Shown: positions 42,619 through 51,172, counted from the first letter of the stretch. The stretch is 64,000 nucleotides of DNA from PFJX01 sp031426735 (GCA_031426735.1 JASJPK010000084.1:1-64000), one strand, 5' to 3'. Made by a program: numbers and translations. Notes: generated from the letters alone by a model not told the origin.

Positions 42619-43428
42619 ATGCACCGCTACGGCCTCAGCGAAGTCGAGCAATTGCTGCGTCTGCCGCGCAGCGCGATCCGCCGCCTGGTCCAGGCCGGCT
42701 TTGTGGCGCCGACGCGCGGACCGCGCAACGCCTTGCGCTTCTCGTTCCAGGATCTGATCGTGCTGCGCACCGCGCGCGGCCTGATCGACGCAAAGCTGTC
42801 ACCCCGCCGCATCGCCCGCGCGCTGCGCCAACTGCGTGACCAGTTGAGCGACGCCACGCCGCTGTCCGGGCTGAGCATCTGCGCGGAGGCCAACCGTGTC
42901 GTGGTCAAGCAGGGCGGCCAGCGCTGGCAGGTCGACTCCGGGCAATACCTGCTCGCCCTCGACGTGGACATCGCCGCCGGCGTATTGCGCGTCATGCCGC
43001 GCCCGCCGCCGGATGCCGAGGCCTGTTTCAGCCTGGCCATGACGCTGGAAGCGAACGATGCCCCAGCCGCGCTGGCGGCCTACCGACGCGCCCTCGCCGC
43101 CGATCCGGCGCATCTCGGCGCGGCGCTCAACCTGGGCCGCCTGCTGCACGAAGGCGGCCGCCTGGAAGACGCCGAGCGCGTCTACCGCGCCGCGCTGGCC
43201 AGCCACGCCGACGACGCCCTGCTGCGCTACAACCTCGGCGTGCTGCTGGAAGACATGAATCGCATCGAGGAAGCGGTACTGGCCTACGAGCGCGCCCTGC
43301 GCGACGACGCCGGCCTGGCCGATTGCCACTACAACCTGGCGCGCGCCTACGAATCCCTCGGCAAGCCCAGGCAAGCCATCCGCCATCTCGCGCAATACCG
43401 CCGCCTGGTAGGTGAAGACCGGGATTGA
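42619..43428 (+). CDS. MerR-type HTH and TPR protein
   Basis: 269 aa. The N-terminal 70 residues form a MerR-like winged helix (YGLSEVEQLLRLPRSAIRRL, then AGFVAPTRGPRNALRFSFQD). Residues about 135-265 hold four TPR-type repeats (YRRALAADPAHLGAALNLGR, YRAALASHADDALLRYNLGV, YERALRDDAGLADCHYNLAR). The gene starts 8 bp after ku, so it is likely co-transcribed with the NHEJ genes and may regulate them or act as an adaptor. No known biochemical activity. Confidence 0.85.
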   Translation: MHRYGLSEVEQLLRLPRSAIRRLVQAGFVAPTRGPRNALRFSFQDLIVLRTARGLIDAKLSPRRIARALRQLRDQLSDATPLSGLSICAEANRVVVKQGGQRWQVDSGQYLLALDVDIAAGVLRVMPRPPPDAEACFSLAMTLEANDAPAALAAYRRALAADPAHLGAALNLGRLLHEGGRLEDAERVYRAALASHADDALLRYNLGVLLEDMNRIEEAVLAYERALRDDAGLADCHYNLARAYESLGKPRQAIRHLAQYRRLVGEDRD

Positions 43429-43435
43429 GCGGCGG

Positions 43436-43536
43436 GATCGCGCCTTGGAAGGCGCTCCTACGAAAAACGATCCGCGGGCCACATATCGCTCCTACGAAAA
43501 CCGATGCGCTGTAGGAGCGCCTTCCAAGGCGCGATC
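43436..43536. repeat. REP pair flanking the RAYT gene (3' side)
   Basis: GATCGCGCCTTGGAAGGCGC ending CTCCTAC (43436-43461) and GTAGGAGCGCCTTCCAAGGC ending GCGATC (43511-43536), with a degenerate CGCTCCTACG between them. They lie 8 bp beyond the RAYT stop. Confidence 0.9.
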
Positions 43537-43544
43537 CCCCTCCC

Positions 43545-44009
43545 CTACAGCCAGACCGCATCCCACAACGGATAGTCGCCCAACCGCCCGACCAGCCCGG
43601 CGCGCAGCGGATTGGCCACGACATAGCGGGCCACGCTTGCCACGTCCTCGTCCCGGCGCAGGACGTGGTCGTGATAGCCCTCCTGCCATAGCGGGTCGCC
43701 GCCGAGATCGTGGCGTGCCTTGATGCGGCGGGAGGTCCAGCCCTTCAGCGAGTCCATCAGCCGGGGCAGGTCGAATGCGCCGCCGAGGCCGAGCAGCCAA
43801 TGGAAATGATCCGGCATCACCACGAAGGCAAGGGTTTCCGTATTTCCGGTCGCGTCATGATGGCGCATGGCGTTGACCAGCAGGCGTGCCAGTTCGAAGT
43901 CGGTGAACAGCGGGCGGCGGCGGTAGGTGACGCTGGTGACCAGATAGATCTGGCCCGGCCCGGAATGGCGCCCCTTGCGCAGATCGTGGCCGCGATGCGT
44001 GGTGTTCAT
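43545..44009 (-). CDS. REP-associated tyrosine transposase (RAYT)
   Basis: 154 aa, Y1/IS200-like single-domain nuclease. HUH motif in MPDHFHWLLGLG and the catalytic tyrosine probably in ARYVVANPLRAGLV; N-terminus RKGRHSGPGQIYLVTSVTYRRRPLF is typical of RAYT proteins. RAYTs bind and nick REP sequences and are thought to spread them, without acting as normal insertion sequences. REPs with a shared GTAG head flank it on both sides. It is intact, with no frameshift. Confidence 0.92.
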   Translation of the reverse strand: MNTTHRGHDLRKGRHSGPGQIYLVTSVTYRRRPLFTDFELARLLVNAMRHHDATGNTETLAFVVMPDHFHWLLGLGGAFDLPRLMDSLKGWTSRRIKARHDLGGDPLWQEGYHDHVLRRDEDVASVARYVVANPLRAGLVGRLGDYPLWDAVWL

Positions 44010-44026
44010 GGAGGGTCCCTGTTCGA

Positions 44027-44138
44027 GTAAAAGCGCCTGCCGAGGCGCGATTTTTTTCGGATGATGCCTTGAACGATCGCGCCTTGGAAGGCGCTCCTAC
44101 GCCCTCCCACCCGTAGGAGCGCCTTCCAAGGTGCGATC
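44027..44138. repeat. Three REPs upstream of the RAYT gene
   Basis: A degenerate copy GTAAAAGCGCCTGCCGAGGC (44027-44052), an inverted full copy ending CTCCTAC (44075-44100) and a direct copy GTAGGAGCGCCTTCCAAGGT (44113-44138). With the pair at 43436 they enclose the RAYT gene. Confidence 0.88.
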
Positions 44139-44153
44139 CCGCCGCGCTGAAAA

Positions 44154-44849
44154 TCACGCCAATGCCAGCAAGCGTTGCGCCAGTTGCGGGGCTTTGCCGG
44201 CGTCTTCGTGCTTGAAGAATACGAAGGTGTCCTGCCATTTCGCTTGCTGGATGCGTTGCGCCCACGCCGCCAGTTCGGCGTCGCCGTAGTCGGCTCGCCG
44301 CAGGCGCAGGTAGCCCCAATCGGCGGTCGCCGCGAAGGGTACGGCCAAGTCGCTTTCCGCGTCGGCGATGCACAGCGCGGCGCGATGTTCGTGCAACAGG
44401 CCGAACACTTCCTCGTCGAACCAGGACGCGTGGCGAAACTCAAAGGCGGCGCAGCACGTTGGCGGCAGCAAGGCGAGAAAGGCGCGCAGCCGCGCCGCAT
44501 CCTTTTTCAGGAACGGCGGCAGTTGAAACAGCAGCGGACCCAGCCGGTCCTGCAGCGTGCCGGCGACTGCGAGCAGATGGGCTACGGCGGCGTCGGCATC
44601 CTGCAGGCGCTGGCGGTGTGTGATGCTTTGCGGCGCCTTCAGCGCGAACTTGAAATCGGCCGGCACCTGCTCCGCCCATGCCGCCAGGACCGTTGCGTTC
44701 GGCATACGGTAGAAGGTGTTGTTGATTTCGACCGCGCGCAAACGCGTGGCGTAATGGCGCAGCATGTCTCTTTCCGGCAGATCCGGCGGATAGAAGCGGC
44801 CTTTCCACGCCTTGTAGGCGTAGCCGCTGCTGCCGACGTAGAGGCTCAT
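44154..44849 (-). CDS. DUF72 family protein
   Basis: 231 aa. TIM-barrel DUF72 (YecE-like) features: LYVGSSGYAYKAWKGRFYPP at the start, VEINNTFYRMP, FKFALKAPQSITHRQRL and LLFQLPPFLKKD. The function is unknown; it is proposed to be a hydrolase or nuclease-like enzyme. It overlaps the stop of the PLD-VTT gene by 4 bp (ATGA), so the two are coupled. Much longer open frames on this strand upstream are shadows of the PLD gene. Confidence 0.88.
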   Translation of the reverse strand: MSLYVGSSGYAYKAWKGRFYPPDLPERDMLRHYATRLRAVEINNTFYRMPNATVLAAWAEQVPADFKFALKAPQSITHRQRLQDADAAVAHLLAVAGTLQDRLGPLLFQLPPFLKKDAARLRAFLALLPPTCCAAFEFRHASWFDEEVFGLLHEHRAALCIADAESDLAVPFAATADWGYLRLRRADYGDAELAAWAQRIQQAKWQDTFVFFKHEDAGKAPQLAQRLLALA

Positions 44850-46966
44850 GTGCCGTCCGGCGGGCGCCGCCGCCGATACCACCAGCGCACCGCCAGGAAC
44901 GCGGCCAGCAATACCGCCATGAGCAGGACGATGAGGCCGTAACTGACGTTGGCCGGATCGCGCAACGCGGTGTCCAGTTGGCCGCCGAGCAAGGTGGCGG
45001 CGAGCGTGCCGGGCAGCATGCCGATGGCGGTGCCGAGGACGTAGTGGCGCAGGCGGATGCGCGCCGCGCCGGCCACCATGTTGACCACGATGAACGGCGC
45101 GACCGGAATCACCCGCACCGCGATCATCGAGATCAGGCCGCGCCGGCGCAGTTCGCGGCTGAGCCGGTTCAGGCGGACGCCGGCGATGCGGCGGATCGTG
45201 TCGCGGCTGGGAATGCGGCCGCCGTAATAGGTCAGCAGCGCGGCGGCGAGGATGCCCAGCATGGCATAGACGAAGCCTTCGGCCGGGCCGAACGCCACCA
45301 CCGCCGCCAGCGTGATCAGCGTGCGCGGGAACATGGTGCAGGTGGCCAGCGTGTAAGCCGCCATGACCAGCAGCGGCCCCATCGGGTCGGCGGCCAGCGC
45401 GCCGGCCCAGCCCATCACGGATTGCGGCGTCACATAGCTGGCCAGCGGCGTCCAGCGCCACAGCGAGAACAGGCCGACCAGCAGGGTCAGCACCGCCAGC
45501 GGCCAGGCGAGGACATGGCCGGACTGCATCACGGTGACATCCGGCGCGAACTGTTCGATCAGCTTCTCCGCCGCGACCGGCCGCTCGATGTCGAGCAATT
45601 CCACGATCGGCGCCAACGAAGCCGGCCATTCACTCTCCTCCGGCAAGGCGACCAGGCGGCGCTCGCCATGGCTGAGCGCGGCAATCGCGGCGGCGGCCGA
45701 ATCCGTGCCGGCCAGTGCTGCCGCGACCTGCTCCGGGGTGACGTCGAGGTGCTCGGCCAGCAGCCGGTTGCGCAAGCCGGCAATGGCGCTGCGCACGCCG
45801 TCGTCGCCGGCCGCGACGCAGATGTCGCACTCGGTATCCAGGCCCATCGAGCGGTTGTTCAGGTTGGCCGAGCCGATGCGGGCGAGTGCGTCGTCGACGA
45901 TGCACAGCTTGGCATGCACGTTGATGCAGCGCGCCTGCAGGCCGGCCACCACCGGGTAGTACACATGCAAGCGGCCGTGGTTGTCGGCCTGACGCAAGCG
46001 CGTCAGCAACAGCGCGCGCAGCGCGCCCATGGTCGGCCCCTCCAGCCAGCCGTCGGGCGACCGGCGCAGCACCATGACGATGTCCGGACAGTCCGGCTGT
46101 TGCAGCCGCGCCGCAATCGCGTCGCCGATGCGCTGGGCGGAAAAGTACTGGTTTTCGATGTAGATCAGCCGTTTGGCGCTGGCGATCATGTCGACATAGA
46201 GCGTCTCCACCTCGCGCACCTCGGGCCGGCCGAGGTAAGCCGGATCGGTACGCGCAATGGCGACGTCGACCTGTTCGATTTCTACCGGCAGCCCCCGCGG
46301 CCAGGCATCGTTGCGGCTTTCCAGCGGCTTCAGTTCTTCGCCGGTGGCGCGCCGCCAGCGCTCGCGGGCCAACTCGCCGATGACGCCGGCGGCCTCCCCA
46401 TCGAGCGCGATCATGACGTCGTGCACCGGCGGATACGACAGGGCAGGCGTCTTCGTGGCCCGGCGCGGGTCGTCGGCGCAATGCTCGGGCGTGTCCCAAC
46501 GGCCGCTGGCAAGGTCGATGCCGCCGACGAAGGCAACGACATCGTCGATCACCACGATCTTCTGATGCTGCGAACCGCCGACCGGGAAATTGCGGTCGTA
46601 GCGCAGCTGGATGCGGTGGCGCGGTTGCCAGCCGAGGCCGAACAGCGGCGGTGTTTCCCGGTCCATCGCGTAGATCATCGGAAAGTCCCAGACCAGGATG
46701 CGGATGCGCAGGCCACGCCGGCGGCGGACCAGTTCGTCCAGGAAATCGCCCAGCAGGACCGGCAACCCGGCGCGCGGCGGCGCCGCGTCGCCGCACCACA
46801 GACGCGTGCGGCTGTTGAAATCCCAGCCCACGATCAGGATCGATTCGCGCGCCTGCAGCGCCGCCCGGGCAAAGGCGTCGAAGTAAGCGGCGGCGTCGAC
46901 CAGGAAGGCGACGCGATCGGCGCGAACCTGCCGCCAGCAGTTTTTTCCTTCAACCAGTATGTTCAT
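44846..46966 (-). CDS. Phospholipase D / cardiolipin synthase-like protein fused to a VTT domain
   Basis: 706 aa. Residues about 1-470 form a PLD-family enzyme with two HKD motifs, HQKIVVIDDVVAFVGG and HAKLCIVDDALARIGSANLN. Residues about 500-706 form a DedA/VTT-type membrane domain (six hydrophobic segments, with TLITLAAVVAFGPAEGFVYA and AVRVIPVAPFIVVNMVAGAA). Such fusions may move or remodel phospholipids at the inner membrane. The start MNILVEGKNCWRQVRADRVA at 46966 begins the PLD fold; no signal peptide is seen. Confidence 0.9.
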   Translation of the reverse strand: MNILVEGKNCWRQVRADRVAFLVDAAAYFDAFARAALQARESILIVGWDFNSRTRLWCGDAAPPRAGLPVLLGDFLDELVRRRRGLRIRILVWDFPMIYAMDRETPPLFGLGWQPRHRIQLRYDRNFPVGGSQHQKIVVIDDVVAFVGGIDLASGRWDTPEHCADDPRRATKTPALSYPPVHDVMIALDGEAAGVIGELARERWRRATGEELKPLESRNDAWPRGLPVEIEQVDVAIARTDPAYLGRPEVREVETLYVDMIASAKRLIYIENQYFSAQRIGDAIAARLQQPDCPDIVMVLRRSPDGWLEGPTMGALRALLLTRLRQADNHGRLHVYYPVVAGLQARCINVHAKLCIVDDALARIGSANLNNRSMGLDTECDICVAAGDDGVRSAIAGLRNRLLAEHLDVTPEQVAAALAGTDSAAAAIAALSHGERRLVALPEESEWPASLAPIVELLDIERPVAAEKLIEQFAPDVTVMQSGHVLAWPLAVLTLLVGLFSLWRWTPLASYVTPQSVMGWAGALAADPMGPLLVMAAYTLATCTMFPRTLITLAAVVAFGPAEGFVYAMLGILAAALLTYYGGRIPSRDTIRRIAGVRLNRLSRELRRRGLISMIAVRVIPVAPFIVVNMVAGAARIRLRHYVLGTAIGMLPGTLAATLLGGQLDTALRDPANVSYGLIVLLMAVLLAAFLAVRWWYRRRRPPDGT

Positions 46967-47010
46967 GCCGAAAGAAAAGCAGGTTGCGTGCCGTGTCGCG
47001 GCCTTCCGCC

Positions 47011-47026
47011 TGGCACGCAATGTGCG
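47011..47026 (+). promoter_or_regulatory. Putative sigma54 promoter of the DUF1328 gene
   Basis: TGGCACGCAATGTGCG has GG at 47012-47013 and GC at 47024-47025, ten bases apart; perfect -24, weaker -12 (GTGC). Predicted start near 47037. No operator dyad was found upstream. Confidence 0.45.
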
Positions 47027-47113
47027 TCTGGACAGGCACAGCCCGTCACGGGCTGAGTTCACTGGCGCGGCAGCCGCCGCGTTCCGACTCTCCAGGCACA
47101 TAGGAGGCCGATC

Positions 47114-47278
47114 ATGTTTTCCTGGGCTCTGACATTCTTCATCGTCGCCATCATCGCCGCCCTGTTCGGATTTACCGGCATTGCCGGAACGCTGACCTGG
47201 GCCGCGCAGGTGTTGTTCGTGGTCGGATTGATTCTGGCCATCCTGTTCTACGTCACCGGCCGCCGGCCGCCGCTCTAA
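47114..47278 (+). CDS. DUF1328 small membrane protein
   Basis: 54 aa, two membrane spans: MFSWALTFFIVAIIAALFGF, TGIAGTLTWAAQVLFVVGLI and ending FYVTGRRPPL. This is the DUF1328 (YtjA) family, whose members are highly expressed stress or stationary-phase membrane peptides of unknown function. RBS TAGGAGG lies 7 bp before the ATG. A truncated relic of the same gene is described at 58849-58908. Confidence 0.88.
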   Translation: MFSWALTFFIVAIIAALFGFTGIAGTLTWAAQVLFVVGLILAILFYVTGRRPPL

Positions 47279-47307
47279 GCGGCTGCCGATCCAGGCCCGC
47301 AGCAGGC

Positions 47308-47325
47308 TGTCGCAAGGCGGCGACA
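47308..47325. promoter_or_regulatory. GlrR-type dyad between the DUF1328 and SDR-VKOR genes
   Basis: TGTCGCAAGGCGGCGACA is a perfect TGTC-N10-GACA dyad. No -24/-12 element lies between it and the next start codon, so the regulated promoter is unclear. Confidence 0.4.
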
Positions 47326-47369
47326 GGGTTTTAAAGCGCAAACAAGGACTTGCCCGTTCGCGCTCAATC

Positions 47370-47387
47370 TGTCGCCGCATAGCGACG
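47370..47387. promoter_or_regulatory. Second GlrR-type dyad before the SDR-VKOR gene
   Basis: TGTCGCCGCATAGCGACG matches TGTC-N10-GACA with one mismatch. It is 62 bp from the previous dyad, similar to the 64-bp spacing of the pair before the TlpA-like gene. Confidence 0.35.
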
Positions 47388-47416
47388 AAACCACCGGAAC
47401 TACGCGGAATCACATC

Positions 47417-49894
47417 ATGGCAGCGCAGCGCAACGAGCCGTCTGCAAAAGCCGAGGCCAAAGCGATTGTGCTGATGACCGGGGTGAACGGCTTCCTCGGC
47501 CGCGCGCTGAGCGAGGTTTTGGCGCGGGATTACCAGGTAGTCGGCCTGGATCGCAAGGCGAACTGCCCGCCGTCGGTGGCTTGCGTGGCCTGCGATCTCA
47601 CCGCCGATGACAGCGTCGAGCAGGCGCTACGACAGGTGCGCGACCAGCATGGCGCGCGCATCGCAGCGGTGCTGCATCTGGCCGGCTATTTCGATTTCAG
47701 CGGCGAACCCAACCCGCTCTATCGGGCGGTCAACGTCGAGGGCACCCGCCGCCTGTTGCAGCACCTGCAAGGCTTGCAGGTCGAGCAGTTCATCTATGCC
47801 AGCACCATGCTGGTCCATGCCCCCACCGAGCCGGGCGTGGCGATCAGCGAAACGTCGCCGCTGCAGCCGAAGTGGGCCTATCCGCAATCGAAATGGCAGA
47901 CCGAGCAAGTCGTCGAGCAGCAGCACGGCAGCATCCCCTATGTCCTGCTGCGCGTGGCCGGCGTCTATACCGAGCGCATCCTGCCGCCGACGCTGGCGCA
48001 GCAGATGCGCTGGATCTACGAGCGCCAGTTCAACAGCCGGGTGTTTCCCGGCGACACCTCGCACGGCCAGTCCTTTTTGCACATCGACGATCTGATCGAC
48101 GCGCTGCTGCGCACGATCGAGCGTCGCGCCGCGTTGCCGGCCGAGCTGACGCTGCTGCTGGGCGAGCCGGCCAGCCTGAGCTATGAAGCCTTGCAGAACC
48201 AGATGGGCATGCTGATCCACGGCGAGCTCTGGGATACCGATACGCTGCCGAAGCCGCTGGCCAAGCTGAGCGCCCGGCTGCGCCAGAAACTGGAACCGGT
48301 GGTGCCGGATGCCATCGACCAGGGCGAACTGCCCTTCGTCAAACCGTTCATGGTGGAACTGGCCGCCGACCATTACGAACTGGACATCGCGCGCGCCCGG
48401 CAATGGCTGGACTGGCAGCCGCGCCACGCGTTGCGCGACATGCTGCCGAAGATCATCGCGGGACTGCGCGCGGACCCGCTGGGCTGGTATCGGGCCAACA
48501 AGATCGCGCCGCCGGAATGGCTGCAGACCATCGCCGCCCAGCCGCGGCCGGCCGACCAGTTGCTGGAAGATTACGACCGCTCGTTGCGCGCCCAGCACAG
48601 CGAGAGCCTGTGGGCGCATTTCCTCAATATCGGGGTTGGCGCCTGGCTGCTGACCAGCCCGGCCATCCTCGGCTTCAGCGAGCCGACACTGATCGCCAAC
48701 GATCTCGTCGCCGGGCTGCTGGTCGTCCTGTTCAGCGCCCTGTCGATCTCGCGCCACATGGCCTGGGCACGCTTCGCCAACGCGCTGGTCGGGCTGTGGC
48801 TGCTGTTCGCGCCGCTGCTGTTCTGGACCGCGTCGGCGGCGGCGTATCTGAACGACACGCTGCTCGGCACCCTGGTCATCGCGCTGGCGATGCTGGTGCG
48901 GCCGACGCCGGGGGTCGGCATTGCGGCGGCGATGACCGGACCGGACATTCCGCCGGGCTGGGATTTCAGCCCGTCGTCCTGGCTGCAGCGCATTCCGATC
49001 ATTGCGCTGGCCTTCGTCGGCCTGTTCATCTCGCGTTACCTCGCCGCGTTTCAGCTCGGCCACAGCGACAGCGTCTGGGATCCGTTCTTCCTCGACGGCA
49101 GCGCGCGGATCATCACTTCCGAAGTGTCGCAGGCCTGGCCGGTGCCGGACGCCGGCGTCGGCGCGCTGGCCTATGTGCTGGAAATTCTCACCGGCATCAT
49201 CGGCGGCCGCGCCCGCTGGCGCAGCATGCCCTGGCTGGTGTTGCTGTTCGGGCTGCTGATCGTGCCGCTCGGCGCGGTAAGCATTTTCTTCATCGTCATC
49301 CAGCCCATCGTCATCGGCACATGGTGCACGCTATGCCTGGTCGCGGCGCTGGCCATGCTGCTGCAGATCCCGTACTCGATGGACGAGCTGGTCGCCTGCG
49401 GCCAGTTCCTGCGCGAGCAGCGGCGCCTGGGCAAGTCCGTGCTGCTGGCGATCCTGCGCGGCGACACCCTGGCCGGCGGCCGCCAAAGCGGGCCGGACGA
49501 CTTCGCACGGCCGCCGCGGCAAGTGCTTGCGGAAATGCTCGGTGGCGGCGTCAACCTGCCCTGGTCGCTCGCCGTTTCGATGGCGCTGGGGGTCTGGCTG
49601 ATGTGCACGCGCCTGATCTTCGGCACACAAGGCGCGCAGGCCGACAGCGACCACCTGATCGGCGCCCTGGTCATCACGGTCGCGGTCAGCGCCATGGCGG
49701 AAACCATGCGTCCGCTTCGCTTCCTCAACCTGATGCTGGCCGTCGCCCTGATGTTCGCGCCCTGGATGTTCGATGGCGGCAGCCTGCTGGCCGACCTGGC
49801 CGGCGTCGCCGCGAGCATCCTGCTGATTCTGTTGACGCTGCCGCGCGGCCGCATCGTCGGCCATTACGGCGGCTGGAACCGCTACCTGGTGTGA
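47417..49894 (+). CDS. SDR/NAD-epimerase, SPW-repeat and VKOR fusion protein
   Basis: 825 aa with an unusual domain order. Residues about 15-330: extended short-chain dehydrogenase (MTGVNGFLGRALSE Rossmann start, catalytic YPQSK). About 390-500: SPW-repeat membrane region. About 525-670: vitamin K epoxide reductase (VKOR)-like helices with the redox motif WCTLC at C637-C640. About 690-815: a second SPW-type four-helix region. The VKOR loop cysteine pair of classical enzymes is not visible, so partners may differ. It may couple NAD-dependent chemistry to disulfide formation at the membrane; that is inference. Confidence 0.85.
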   Translation: MAAQRNEPSAKAEAKAIVLMTGVNGFLGRALSEVLARDYQVVGLDRKANCPPSVACVACDLTADDSVEQALRQVRDQHGARIAAVLHLAGYFDFSGEPNPLYRAVNVEGTRRLLQHLQGLQVEQFIYASTMLVHAPTEPGVAISETSPLQPKWAYPQSKWQTEQVVEQQHGSIPYVLLRVAGVYTERILPPTLAQQMRWIYERQFNSRVFPGDTSHGQSFLHIDDLIDALLRTIERRAALPAELTLLLGEPASLSYEALQNQMGMLIHGELWDTDTLPKPLAKLSARLRQKLEPVVPDAIDQGELPFVKPFMVELAADHYELDIARARQWLDWQPRHALRDMLPKIIAGLRADPLGWYRANKIAPPEWLQTIAAQPRPADQLLEDYDRSLRAQHSESLWAHFLNIGVGAWLLTSPAILGFSEPTLIANDLVAGLLVVLFSALSISRHMAWARFANALVGLWLLFAPLLFWTASAAAYLNDTLLGTLVIALAMLVRPTPGVGIAAAMTGPDIPPGWDFSPSSWLQRIPIIALAFVGLFISRYLAAFQLGHSDSVWDPFFLDGSARIITSEVSQAWPVPDAGVGALAYVLEILTGIIGGRARWRSMPWLVLLFGLLIVPLGAVSIFFIVIQPIVIGTWCTLCLVAALAMLLQIPYSMDELVACGQFLREQRRLGKSVLLAILRGDTLAGGRQSGPDDFARPPRQVLAEMLGGGVNLPWSLAVSMALGVWLMCTRLIFGTQGAQADSDHLIGALVITVAVSAMAETMRPLRFLNLMLAVALMFAPWMFDGGSLLADLAGVAASILLILLTLPRGRIVGHYGGWNRYLV

Positions 49895-49912
49895 CGGAGG
49901 CCAGGCGTTGCC

Positions 49913-51034
49913 ATGACCCCCAACCGGAACCCGCAGATACCACGCACGCCGCGCTTCGTTCTGCTCGGCCTGTTCGTGCTGGCCTGTCTGTACACGCTGT
50001 ATTTCGCCCGCCCCATTCTGTTGCCGGTGGTCATGGCGCTGCTGTTGAGCTGGATTCTGGCCCCGGCCGTGCGCCATTTGCAGCGACTGCACCTGCCGCC
50101 GGCCTGGGGCGCCGGCCTCGTCGTGGGCGCCCTGGTGGCCGCGCTGGGCTATGGCACGGCGGCGCTGATCGAACCGGCCAGCACCTGGATCGATCAGGCG
50201 CCGCGCCTGCTGCACCAGATCGATAACAAGCTGCGCGGCATCCGGGAATCGGTGGAAGTGGTCGCCCAGATCGCCGAGAAGGCGGAAGAGATCGCCGGCC
50301 AGGAAAACGGCACCGTCGTGGCGCAGCCCGGTTTGATCAGCCGCAGCGTGACCGCGGCGCCGCTCTTCCTGGTCTCGCTGATCTCGACCGTGATCCTGCT
50401 CTATCTGTTGCTCGCCTATGGCGGGCCGCTGACGCGCCGACTCGTGCGCATGATGCCCAGCGCGGCAGAGCGGCGCGGCGCCATCGAAGTCGCCCGCAAC
50501 TTCCAGGCCGACATCGCGCGTTACCTGTTCCTGATGACCGCGCTGAGCGTCGGCATGGGCGTCGTGTCCGGACTCGCCATGTACTGGCTGGACATGCCGA
50601 ACCCCGTCCTCTGGGCCGTGCTGGTTGGCGTGCTCAACCTGGTGCCTTACCTCGGCGCGGTGCTCAGCCTGATCATCCTGACGCCGGTCGCCCTCCTCAG
50701 CATCGAGCCGTTGAGCCAGGCGCTGCTGGTGCCGGCGGTGTTCATTGGCCTCAACATCCTCGAAGGCGAACTGCTCACCCCCATCGTCATCGGCAAATAT
50801 TTCACGCTGAACCCCATCGTCGTCTTCCTCAGCATTCTGTTCTGGGGCTGGCTATGGGGCGCGGTCGGCGCCCTGGTCGCGGTTCCCATGCTGGTCAGCT
50901 TCCGCATTTTCTGCGTCCATGTCCCGGCCTTGCGGCCGCTCTGCGAACTGGTCAGTTGCGCGCCCGGCAACGCTGTCGCCTTACAACGACACAGCGCTCC
51001 ACCTCCAAGTCAAGATGGAACGCTAACCGATTGA
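49913..51034 (+). CDS. AI-2E family transporter (PerM-like permease)
   Basis: 373 aa with about eight membrane spans. Family hallmarks are FARPILLPVVMALLLSWILA, NLVPYLGAVLSLIILTPVAL and the end region NPIVVFLSILFWGWLWGAVG, LVAVPMLVSFRIFCV. The family includes TqsA, but most members have unknown substrates (some are ion antiporters). It begins 18 bp after the SDR-SPW-VKOR gene. Its last 236 bp are repeated at 56344-56579. Confidence 0.88.
   Translation: MTPNRNPQIPRTPRFVLLGLFVLACLYTLYFARPILLPVVMALLLSWILAPAVRHLQRLHLPPAWGAGLVVGALVAALGYGTAALIEPASTWIDQAPRLLHQIDNKLRGIRESVEVVAQIAEKAEEIAGQENGTVVAQPGLISRSVTAAPLFLVSLISTVILLYLLLAYGGPLTRRLVRMMPSAAERRGAIEVARNFQADIARYLFLMTALSVGMGVVSGLAMYWLDMPNPVLWAVLVGVLNLVPYLGAVLSLIILTPVALLSIEPLSQALLVPAVFIGLNILEGELLTPIVIGKYFTLNPIVVFLSILFWGWLWGAVGALVAVPMLVSFRIFCVHVPALRPLCELVSCAPGNAVALQRHSAPPPSQDGTLTD
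50974..50991. promoter_or_regulatory. GlrR-type dyad inside the permease gene end
   Basis: TGTCGCCTTACAACGACA is a perfect TGTC-N10-GACA dyad within the last 20 codons of the AI-2E gene, 260 bp before the next start. It may be fortuitous, but its degenerate copy at 56515 lies upstream of a sigma54-like element. Confidence 0.35.
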
Positions 51035-51172
51035 TTTGCGATTAAAAAAGGCTCAGTTCGCGAGCAGTGATAGGCTCATGCCATGAGCCCATAGTGGCCC
51101 CACGCCACCCTGCAATAACCCCATGAATTCAATGCTTTGCCAGCATCACCAAGTCACCCGATGGGGCGGCAC

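Noticed and set aside
43436..44138. CRISPR array
   Set aside because: The repeats are palindromic, alternate in orientation, have irregular spacing and surround a RAYT gene; no cas genes are present.
45630..46799. Large open frames within the PLD-VTT gene region on the same strand
   Set aside because: These are GC-skew shadows rich in Arg, Ala and Gly with no motifs; the true frame has two HKD motifs.
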